This document shows positions 25,854-32,260 of a DNA stretch of 36,039 bases, piece by piece. The DNA is taken from NCBI GenBank assembly GCA_019638835.1, contig JAHBTC010000016.1, forward strand, positions 1 to 36,039, in the 5' to 3' direction. Source of the stretch: Fimbriimonadaceae bacterium (GTDB taxonomy: Bacteria; Armatimonadota; Fimbriimonadia; Fimbriimonadales; Fimbriimonadaceae). The notes under the pieces were generated by a model. The model ran no database searches, had not been told where the DNA came from, and saw only the letters and a list, made by a program, of their open reading frames with translations. Numbering within the stretch: the stretch's first letter is position 1; every line of letters starts with the position of its first letter. Both the position numbers and the translations under genes were made by a program.

Positions 25854-26366
25854 TTAACCAGCCTTGGCGACCTTTTCGCCGAATGTGCAAAGGACACTGG
25901 TGCCCTCCGCGAGCCGAGTGACCTTGATCGTGCCGGCTGGCAAGTCAAGGGTAAGACTCCGCCCCTTAGTTCCCCCTAAGTCGTGGGCTTCGGGTCTCAA
26001 GCCCAACTTTGCCAGTTCTTGAATCACCGCCTCCCCGTTGCGGCGACCAAAATCCGGCCCTGAACCAGATCGGAAACTAAAGATCTGGGCTCCCCCAACC
26101 AGTGCGATCCGGATTTCGTCTCGTGAAGCGCCAAGTTCTTCAACCTGTCGGAGGAGTTCTGGCACTCCCGTCGTTGCGTACTTGCCGGGACGGTCATCGT
26201 CGCGTTCCGTGAACTTCGCGGGCAACATGATATGGGCGACACCAGCGACCCTAGCGATTGGGTCGCACGCGATCAAAACGACGCAACTGCCGACACTCTT
26301 ACATCGAAAAGTGCCCGGACCGTGCATCGTCTTGATTTCGCCGACTTCCACATCATAGGTTCTCAT
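25854..26366 (-). CDS. cheD: Chemoreceptor glutamine deamidase CheD
   Basis: A 170-residue CheD, which deamidates glutamines of chemoreceptors. The active-site Cys28 is in VGSCVVLIACD and His45 in AGVAHIMLP, at positions one residue later than in Thermotoga CheD. The third catalytic residue, Thr21 in that protein, aligns with Cys22 here. ALVGGAQIF and GGTKGRSLTLDLPAGTIKV are typical of the C-terminal part. The start at 26366 is fixed by a GGAGGG ribosome-binding site seven bases upstream; an earlier in-frame ATG at 26396 lies ahead of that site. Confidence 0.9.
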   Translation of the reverse strand: MRTYDVEVGEIKTMHGPGTFRCKSVGSCVVLIACDPIARVAGVAHIMLPAKFTERDDDRPGKYATTGVPELLRQVEELGASRDEIRIALVGGAQIFSFRSGSGPDFGRRNGEAVIQELAKLGLRPEAHDLGGTKGRSLTLDLPAGTIKVTRLAEGTSVLCTFGEKVAKAG

Positions 26367-26383
26367 GGATAACCCTCCGCTGG
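26367..26383 (-). promoter_or_regulatory. Ribosome-binding site deciding the cheD start
   Basis: The minus strand reads GGAGGG, seven bases from the ATG at 26366. This near-perfect Shine-Dalgarno match excludes the longer reading from 26396. Confidence 0.65.
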
Positions 26384-26410
26384 GAGCGATCCACAACCGT
26401 GTCGGCAGCC

Positions 26411-26431
26411 GAACACAAGAAAAATGTGTTC
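26411..26431. promoter_or_regulatory. Inverted repeat between divergent cheD and accB-like genes
   Basis: A perfect seven-base inverted repeat, GAACACA-N7-TGTGTTC, with an A-rich centre. It lies 45 bases upstream of cheD and about 155 bases upstream of the accB-like gene. The shape fits a dimeric repressor operator at the cheD promoter. It could also be the stem of a small hairpin. Confidence 0.35.
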
Positions 26432-26574
26432 AGAAGTCCATCCTTGAACCCGCCAACTTCGCCGTGAAGCACTCGATTGCCCCAGACATCGGGTTCTCAC
26501 CCGAACGTCTACTAGGGTTTTCCATGTCAAGCAAGCAAGTGGCCCCCGTAAAGGAACTAGGTTCGACCCTTTGG

Positions 26575-26580
26575 TAACAT
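26575..26580 (+). promoter_or_regulatory. -10 box of leaderless type for accB-like operon
   Basis: TAACAT followed by exactly six bases (AGCGTC) and the ATG at 26587. No ribosome-binding site is present. It would start transcription of the accB-like, pseudopilin-like, accC, nusB operon at the A of the start codon. Confidence 0.6.
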
Positions 26581-26586
26581 AGCGTC

Positions 26587-26997
26587 ATGGACGGCCTTGA
26601 CCCCTCAGCAATCCGGGATGTTCTTGAAACGGCAAGTCAAGGCGGATTTCGCTTTGTCCGCGTACGTCAGGGTAAGGACGAGTTTGAAGCGGTCATTGCT
26701 CCGAGCATCACGGTTGCAGATGAGGAGGAAGAGTTTGACGACGTGGAATCGACAAACGGTGTTGCCGAGGCGAAGACGAAATTAGTCAATAGCGGTCATG
26801 TCGGGCAACTCAAGTGGGTGGACGGCATCGAGCCCGGCGTCAGCGTCCATGAAGGCGACCGACTTGGCGAGATTACTGCCCTTGGGATCAGCAACGAAAT
26901 CGTCAGCGCAATGAGTGGTCAGATCGCTACTGTATTCGAACCAAATGGAGCGACGGTTGACTTTGGTCGCGTGCTCTTAGAGGTGACCGTCGAATGA
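26587..26997 (+). CDS. AccB-like biotin-carboxyl-carrier-fold protein lacking the biotinylated lysine
   Basis: A 136-residue protein with the layout of the acetyl-CoA carboxylase carrier protein. A short N-terminal helix (DPSAIRDVLETA) is followed by an acidic linker (about 40-65) and a C-terminal biotinyl domain (about 66-136). The domain aligns without gaps to E. coli AccB: EGDRLGEI, then TALGISNEIVSA, then GATVDFGRVLLEV. The biotin acceptor motif EAMKM reads TALGI (97-101), so the modified Lys is Gly100. I checked the DNA codons and no Lys lies nearby in the hairpin. The protein cannot carry biotin at the usual place. It overlaps the next gene by four bases (ATGA) and shares an operon with accC. 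It may be a regulatory or structural paralogue. Confidence 0.85.
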   Translation: MDGLDPSAIRDVLETASQGGFRFVRVRQGKDEFEAVIAPSITVADEEEEFDDVESTNGVAEAKTKLVNSGHVGQLKWVDGIEPGVSVHEGDRLGEITALGISNEIVSAMSGQIATVFEPNGATVDFGRVLLEVTVE

Positions 26998-27374
26998 GAA
27001 GAAATCACGGGCGCGGCATGGTCGAAGTGCTGATCGTTATGGTGATTATTGTCGTGGGGGTCATCGTATGGTCCAACGGCGGACTCCCGGGGATGGGTGG
27101 CACATCCAAACCGCGCGCGGACGGAGTTGGGGAAACCGTGGTGGGACGCAGCATGGCAGCGGCCAAGGATGACAAGTGCATTTCCAATCTCAAGCAGGTG
27201 CGCATGGCCATTTCAATGCAAACTGACCCCGTAGATGAGATACATCCCACGAGCCTCACGGAACTAAAGTTAGGAAGCGACTTTGAGAAGTGTCCGTTGG
27301 GCGGTGAGCCCTACACCTATGACCCGGCGACCGGTACCGTCAAGTGCCCGCACTTGGGTCACGAGAACTACTAA
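26994..27374 (+). CDS. Small pseudopilin-like membrane-anchored protein
   Basis: A 126-residue protein with one N-terminal hydrophobic helix (VEVLIVMVIIVVGVIVW, about 10-26) like type IV pseudopilins. Cleavage after Gly6 (NHG/RGMVEV) would put Glu at mature position 5, as prepilin peptidase substrates require. Cleavage after Gly8 would not. Further on, CISNLKQVRMAISM is the conserved Cys-x-x-N-L-K-Q-x segment of Armatimonadota and Planctomycetes pseudopilins. The end, CPLGGEPYTYDPATGTVKCPHLG, has the paired Cys of small competence-type pseudopilins. It is translationally coupled to the accB-like gene and three bases ahead of accC, an unexpected place for a pilin. Confidence 0.75.
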   Translation: MRRNHGRGMVEVLIVMVIIVVGVIVWSNGGLPGMGGTSKPRADGVGETVVGRSMAAAKDDKCISNLKQVRMAISMQTDPVDEIHPTSLTELKLGSDFEKCPLGGEPYTYDPATGTVKCPHLGHENY

Positions 27375-27377
27375 GTT

Positions 27378-28739
27378 ATGTTTGAACGAGTCTTGGTCGC
27401 TAATCGCGGCGAAATCGCCTGCCGCATCATCCGGGCTTGTCACGACCTCGGAGTGGAGGCCGTGGCGATCTACTCGCAAGCAGATAAAGACAGTCTGCAT
27501 GTTTCGATGGCTGACCAAGCGATCTGCGTGGGGCAAGCGACGAACACCGAAAGTTATCTCAACCTTGCCGGAGTTCTTGCTGCTGCTGAAGTGACGGGAG
27601 TTGACGCGGTACATCCCGGATACGGTTACTTCTCAGAACGAGACCGCTTCGCGGAAGCGTTAGAGTCTCTCGGAATCACGTTCATCGGTCCGCCGGTGGA
27701 GGCGATTCGCGCGATGGGTGACAAGGCATCGGCAAAGCAAGCCGCGATCCGCGCGAACTGTCCGGTGGTGCCAGGATCGTCTGGCACGGTTGAGAATGAA
27801 TCGGAAGCGCAAAAAGTAGCCGCAGAAATTGGATACCCCGTGCTGCTGAAGGCCGTTGCCGGCGGCGGAGGCAGGGGAATCCGGCGAGTCAATTCGGACG
27901 AGGATCTAGCACGGAACTGGAAGACCGCGCAGGCCGAATCGCTCGCGAGTTTTGGCAACGATGAGATGCTCGTCGAAAAGTGTGTCGTCGAGCCCCGTCA
28001 CGTTGAGATTCAGGTGCTAGGCGATCAGCACGGAAATATGGTTTATCTCGGGGAGCGAGAGTGTTCAGTTCAAAACCTTCGCCACCAAAAGATCGTAGAG
28101 GAAGCCCCCTGTGTTGTGCTTTCGCCGGAGACGCGGCGCGAGATGGGTGAAGCGGCCGTTCGAGTTGCCCAACTGGTCGGCTACACGAATGCCGGGACAG
28201 TTGAGTTCCTGCTTGACAAGGATGGAAAGTTCTACTTCCTCGAAATGAACACTCGTATTCAGGTCGAGCACCCTGTGACTGAACAGATCACCGGACTCGA
28301 CTTACTCCAATGGCAACTCAAGATTGCCTCGGGTGAAAAGCTGCCGTTCACTCAGGACGACATCACTCTCACCGGTCATGCGATCGAAGCCCGCATCACC
28401 GCGCAAGACCCGGATAACGATTTCGCTCCCTCGACGGGCCTGATCACCAAATGGTGTGCGCCGGGCTTTGGCGGTTGTCGGATGGACACTCACGTCTTCG
28501 CCGGGTTCACGATCTCGCCCTTCTACGACCCGATGATTGCGAAGTTGATCGTGACGGGGCGGGACCGAGACGAAGCTGTCCGGAAGCTCACGGTTGCCCT
28601 TGACGAGTTCCATGTCGAAGGAATCTGCACCAACATCCCGTTCTTGCGACGGCTAGTGAGGCATCCTCGCTACATCTCCGGCGACGTAAGCACGGCGTTC
28701 GTGCCAGAGTTTCTGAATGAGCAAACCGTCAGCGTCTGA
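27378..28739 (+). CDS. accC: Biotin carboxylase subunit of acetyl-CoA carboxylase
   Basis: A 453-residue enzyme of the usual length that carboxylates biotin on the carrier protein using ATP and bicarbonate, the first step of fatty acid synthesis. It begins MFERVLVANRGEIACRIIRA. The ATP-grasp glycine-rich loop is KAVAGGGGRGIRRV (about 158-171). The metal and bicarbonate site is FLEMNTRIQVEHPVTEQITG (about 288-307), including the catalytic Arg of the RIQVEHPVTE block. CIPNxPF-like CTNIPFLRRL is near the end. All key residues are intact, in contrast to the carrier-like protein two genes upstream. The last 23 bases overlap nusB. Confidence 0.96.
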   Translation: MFERVLVANRGEIACRIIRACHDLGVEAVAIYSQADKDSLHVSMADQAICVGQATNTESYLNLAGVLAAAEVTGVDAVHPGYGYFSERDRFAEALESLGITFIGPPVEAIRAMGDKASAKQAAIRANCPVVPGSSGTVENESEAQKVAAEIGYPVLLKAVAGGGGRGIRRVNSDEDLARNWKTAQAESLASFGNDEMLVEKCVVEPRHVEIQVLGDQHGNMVYLGERECSVQNLRHQKIVEEAPCVVLSPETRREMGEAAVRVAQLVGYTNAGTVEFLLDKDGKFYFLEMNTRIQVEHPVTEQITGLDLLQWQLKIASGEKLPFTQDDITLTGHAIEARITAQDPDNDFAPSTGLITKWCAPGFGGCRMDTHVFAGFTISPFYDPMIAKLIVTGRDRDEAVRKLTVALDEFHVEGICTNIPFLRRLVRHPRYISGDVSTAFVPEFLNEQTVSV

Positions 28740-29298
28740 CCCTCCGCTGATCCGCTCTCGCCGTGCCGCGCGCGAGGCCGCATTCCAGGCACTGTACGCC
28801 ATCTTTGTGGGTCATCAACCGGAAGAGCAAGTCCTTGCCGACCTGAAGGCAAGCACCCGTTTTCACCCTGATCTGTGGCCTTTTATCGAAAATTTGGTGG
28901 AAGCCGTTCGACGAGATCCAGAGGGCCACGACGAGCGTTTTTCATCGTTCTTAGCGAAAGGTTGGCCGCTCGCGCAAATTGCGATCGTGGATCGCATTAT
29001 CCTTCGCCTCGCGGTGGAGGAGTTGTGGTCTCATGTGGACGTACCGCCAAAGGTGACCATCATCGAGTATGTGAATTTGGCAAACAAGTACGGTAGCAAA
29101 GATAGTCAGCGTTTTGTCCATGGAGTTCTGGGAAATGTCGTCGCCGTTAGCCCAAAGGCAAACTGGGTCGAACCTGAGACACCGAACTACGAAGAGATTG
29201 AGCCGGAGCTTACGTCGGGGGACGACGACGAAATTGAGGCACCGAAGCCGACGGCCCCGTGGGTTTTGCGTCCCACGGCCGAACCCGACGCCGACTAG
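28717..29298 (+). CDS. nusB: Transcription antitermination protein NusB
   Basis: A 193-residue NusB, an RNA-binding helical protein that, with NusE, prevents premature termination in rRNA operons. The core (about 14-145) is typical: RSRRAAREAAFQALYA, then LAQIAIVDRIILRLAVEEL, then KVTIIEYVNLANKYGSKDSQRFVHGVLGNV. The last 50 residues are an acidic, proline-containing tail not found in E. coli NusB. The ATG lies within the end of accC, so translation is coupled. It is the last gene of the operon and is followed by a terminator hairpin. Confidence 0.94.
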   Translation: MSKPSASDPPLIRSRRAAREAAFQALYAIFVGHQPEEQVLADLKASTRFHPDLWPFIENLVEAVRRDPEGHDERFSSFLAKGWPLAQIAIVDRIILRLAVEELWSHVDVPPKVTIIEYVNLANKYGSKDSQRFVHGVLGNVVAVSPKANWVEPETPNYEEIEPELTSGDDDEIEAPKPTAPWVLRPTAEPDAD

Positions 29299-29305
29299 AC
29301 GCAAA

Positions 29306-29337
29306 GAGCCCCCCAGCCATCCATGGCCAAGGGGCTC
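29306..29337. terminator. Hairpin between convergent nusB and pilB
   Basis: An outer seven-base stem (GAGCCCC with GGGGCTC) encloses an inner GCCAT-CC-ATGGC stem, eight bases after the nusB stop. On the plus strand no T-run follows. On the minus strand the stem is followed by TTTGCGT. It probably terminates both converging transcripts. Confidence 0.65.
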
Positions 29338-29353
29338 GCGTGTCGTCCGTTGT

Positions 29354-31093
29354 TTAGGCGGCAAGCTTGAGCGGAGTCGGCTTCAGAAGTCGCTCGAAGG
29401 CGATCAACCGCATGGCTTCTTCCAACGTGGTCTGCCCCGCGAGTACTCGCTCTAGTGCATCCTCTTGAAGAGAACGGAATCCGTAGTCTTCGGCAGCAAG
29501 CTTGATTTGTTCAACGCCCGCACGATCAGCGATGAGGCTCGCCACCTCACTTGTCACTGGCAACACCTCGTGGACGGCCTGCCGTCCGGAATAACCGGTT
29601 CCGTAGCATTCGTTACAGCCATTGGCGCGCCATACGGAACTCACTCCTTCAGCGCCGAAGTAATGGCGCATCAGAATCTGTTCTTCGTCTGTCGGCTTAT
29701 CTTCTCGCTTACAGTCCGGGCAGAGGTTTCGAAGCAATCGTTGAGCCGTGACACCGATGAGCGAAGAACTCAACAGGTAGGGATCCACGCCTAAGTCGAG
29801 AAGGCGGGGCACAGCACTCGCCGCATCATTACAGTGCAACGTAGACAACACGAGGTGTCCGGTCATTGCGGCCCGGACGGCGGTTTCGGCCGTTTCTAGA
29901 TCGCGAATCTCGCCCACCAGGATTACGTCCGGGTCTTGGCGGAGGATTGCTCGCAACTGCTTCGGGAACGAGACACCAATCGATTCGTTGATTTGCGACT
30001 GGTTGATACCGTCCAATCGATACTCAACCGGGTCCTCAACGGTCATCACGTTGTTCGCGGTGTCTTTGATCTCTTCTAGCGCCGCGTAAAGGCTCGTTGT
30101 CTTTCCGCTTCCGGTTGGTCCGGTCACCAGGAAGAGTCCGTAAGGTCGTCGGATGAGCGACTGGAACATCTGGAAGTTATGTAGCGTGAATCCGAGTTCT
30201 TCCATACCCTTCAGGCCGATGGCTTGGTCAAGAACTCGGAGAACGATCCGGGCGCCATGTACGTTCGGAACTACGCTTACGCGGACATCAACCGACTGGC
30301 CATCAAGATCAACCGTCATGCGACCATCTTGCGGGTGTCGTTGCTCAACGATGTCCAACTCGGCCATGATCTTGAGGCGCGTGGAAAGCATCGGCAACAG
30401 TTCATCTGGAAGGTCGCGTAGTTTGACAAGACGACCGTCAATGCGGTACCGAACATCGATCCGATCCATGCGTGGCTCAATGTGAATGTCACTGGCATGC
30501 ATGCGGATGGCGTCGCTGATGATCTGGTTGACAAGATTGACAACGGGTCGCGATTCTTCGTCCGCGAGATTCGTATGCTCGTCTCGCTCCGGACCTCGAT
30601 CCTTGATCTCGTACTCGGCCATGGCCTTTTTGACCACGTGATCCATGTTGGCGTTGACTTTGCGTCGATTTTGCGCCCACTGTCGGACTTGCGACATCAT
30701 ACGTGACTCATCCACCAGTACGGGCTCAACCCGCATCTTCACCAATTGGTGAATAAAGTCGAGCGCAGAAGTGTCAAGTGGATTGACCATTCCGAGCACC
30801 AGCAAGTCGCTTCGCTTTTGGATGGGCAAGACTTGGTATGACTCACAGACATCCATCGGGATGAGTTCTGCAAGTTCTTGCTTCGGCGGGTCGCGCCGTA
30901 AATCCCACGCCTGAACGCCAATCTGCGTAGCAAGAGCCGTGAGAAGTCGTGATTCATCAATCACACCCATGCGAACCAAAATGGATCCGATGGGTGCAAA
31001 ATTTCGCTGTTGCGTCGCGATGGCACGTTCAAGTTGCTCATTCGTGACGAGTCGTTGTTCTAAGAGAATATCCCCGATTTGTTTTCGCCGCAT
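29354..31093 (-). CDS. pilB: Type IV pilus assembly ATPase PilB (GspE family)
   Basis: The motor that drives pilus extension. From the ATG at 31093 it has 579 residues. The N-terminal MshEN/GspE-N domain begins RRKQIGDILLEQRLVTNEQL. The ATPase core shows Walker A VTGPTGSGKTTSLYAALEE, an Asp box around TVEDPVEYRLDGINQSQIN and Walker B DPDVILVGEIRDLETAETA, with the His box GHLVLSTLHCNDAASA. A zinc-binding C-x2-C...C-x2-C module (CPDCKRE...CNECYG) follows, as in PilB. A GTG at 31126 with AAGGA just before it is an alternative start. Its partner platform protein is at 4065-5270. No other pilus assembly gene lies beside it. Confidence 0.94.
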   Translation of the reverse strand: MRRKQIGDILLEQRLVTNEQLERAIATQQRNFAPIGSILVRMGVIDESRLLTALATQIGVQAWDLRRDPPKQELAELIPMDVCESYQVLPIQKRSDLLVLGMVNPLDTSALDFIHQLVKMRVEPVLVDESRMMSQVRQWAQNRRKVNANMDHVVKKAMAEYEIKDRGPERDEHTNLADEESRPVVNLVNQIISDAIRMHASDIHIEPRMDRIDVRYRIDGRLVKLRDLPDELLPMLSTRLKIMAELDIVEQRHPQDGRMTVDLDGQSVDVRVSVVPNVHGARIVLRVLDQAIGLKGMEELGFTLHNFQMFQSLIRRPYGLFLVTGPTGSGKTTSLYAALEEIKDTANNVMTVEDPVEYRLDGINQSQINESIGVSFPKQLRAILRQDPDVILVGEIRDLETAETAVRAAMTGHLVLSTLHCNDAASAVPRLLDLGVDPYLLSSSLIGVTAQRLLRNLCPDCKREDKPTDEEQILMRHYFGAEGVSSVWRANGCNECYGTGYSGRQAVHEVLPVTSEVASLIADRAGVEQIKLAAEDYGFRSLQEDALERVLAGQTTLEEAMRLIAFERLLKPTPLKLAA

Positions 31094-31253
31094 AGCCGAA
31101 ACCCCATGCGGATGTTCGGGCAGCACGTTCCTTACGCCAGACGCAAGATATACGGGGTTTTTCGGATTCGTTGTTGATTTGGCATGATCGCAGGGCCCTA
31201 CCTGAACGTGCCGCCTCCGTGACTTTCAGGCTCGGTGCGACTGCAGATTGGCG

Positions 31254-31259
31254 TAGCAT
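31254..31259 (+). promoter_or_regulatory. Possible -10 box before ferredoxin-NADP reductase
   Basis: TAGCAT followed by eight bases (CAAGAGGC) and the ATG at 31268. The AAGAGG in the spacer also resembles a ribosome-binding site but lies too close to the ATG to be well placed. The rest of the 174-base gap to the divergent pilB start shows no other clear signal. Confidence 0.4.
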
Positions 31260-31267
31260 CAAGAGGC

Positions 31268-32260
31268 ATGCAGCGCGTTGACACGACGATCATTGGAGGT
31301 GGACCGGCCGGATTGTTTGCCGCGTTCTATGCGGGCCTGCGTGGAATGTCGGTGCGGATTGTGGACAGCCTTCCCGATCTGGGGGGGCAACTCACTGCAC
31401 TGTATCCCGAAAAGTACATTTACGATATGCCAGGATTCCCGGCAGTCTTGGCAAAGGATTTGGTTACCCAAATGGTCAAGCAGGGACTTCAGTTCTCGCC
31501 GGACCTCGTCCTCGGCGAGACGGCGGCCCATTTACACCGCGACGATGACGGATATAGCATTGAAACCGATCAGGGCAACTCGCTTCCCACCCGAACGGTG
31601 ATCATCAGTGCAGGTGCAGGCGCGTTTTCTCCTACCAAACTTGGCATCGAAGGTGAGTCCGAATGGGAAGGTCGCGGGCTCGCGTACGGCGTGCGCAACC
31701 CCGCTGAATACCAGGGCAAGCAAGTGCTGGTGATTGGCGGTGGAGACAGCGCATTTGATTGGGCGATTGCCCTTCACGATCACGGTGCACAAGTGACACT
31801 CGTACATCGGCGCGATGTATTCCGCGCCCACGAAGAGACCGTGCGAAGCTTTCACGCGCGTGGAATCCAGATGCGACTGTGGGAGTCGGTCGTTGGGATT
31901 GGAGGCGACGATTGTGTTCGTTCGGCAACTCTAGAAAACAATCAGACAAAAACACGAGAGTTGGTGACCACGGATGCGGTCATCGTCAATATCGGATTCA
32001 AGTCATCTCTCGGTCCGATCAAAACATGGGGAGTTGAGATCGAAAAGAACCAAGTCAAAGTGGACCATCTCTACCAAACCAATCTGCCCGGAGTATTCGC
32101 TGTCGGTGATGTTTGCACTTTCGATGGGAAGATTAAGCTAATCGCAACAGGGGTCGGTGAAGCAGCCACGGCAGTTTGTGTGGCGAAGCAGTTGATTGAC
32201 CCTAGCGCGCGGCTCTTTCCCGGTCACTCCAGTGACATGGATTTGCCCGTCAACGCTTAG
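31268..32260 (+). CDS. Ferredoxin/flavodoxin--NADP reductase (thioredoxin-reductase-like, YumC type)
   Basis: A 330-residue flavoprotein from the ATG at 31268. The FAD-binding fold starts TTIIGGGPAGLFAAFYAG, and GGQLTALYPEKYIYDMPGFP is a hallmark of the YumC group. The NADPH fold starts VLVIGGGDSAFDWAIAL, with LVHRRDVFRAHE for the phosphate. The C-terminal FAD motif is GVFAVGDVCTFDGKIKLIATGVGEAA. The CxxC pair of thioredoxin reductases is absent; that region reads GLAYGVRNPAEYQGKQ. It should pass electrons between NADPH and ferredoxin or flavodoxin. A longer in-frame reading from 31235 is unlikely. The stop shares bases with the convergent gene (TTAG). Confidence 0.92.
   Translation: MQRVDTTIIGGGPAGLFAAFYAGLRGMSVRIVDSLPDLGGQLTALYPEKYIYDMPGFPAVLAKDLVTQMVKQGLQFSPDLVLGETAAHLHRDDDGYSIETDQGNSLPTRTVIISAGAGAFSPTKLGIEGESEWEGRGLAYGVRNPAEYQGKQVLVIGGGDSAFDWAIALHDHGAQVTLVHRRDVFRAHEETVRSFHARGIQMRLWESVVGIGGDDCVRSATLENNQTKTRELVTTDAVIVNIGFKSSLGPIKTWGVEIEKNQVKVDHLYQTNLPGVFAVGDVCTFDGKIKLIATGVGEAATAVCVAKQLIDPSARLFPGHSSDMDLPVNA

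Noticed and set aside
26365-26577. A 70-codon open frame between cheD and the accB-like gene
   Set aside because: No domain, no ribosome-binding site, and it begins within the cheD start region. The gap is better read as a divergent promoter region.
26587-26997. Reading the AccB-like protein as a lipoyl or glycine-cleavage H-type domain
   Set aside because: Gap-free alignment to AccB, the N-terminal helix plus acidic linker, and the accC neighbour favour the BCCP family. A lipoyl domain would also need the missing Lys.
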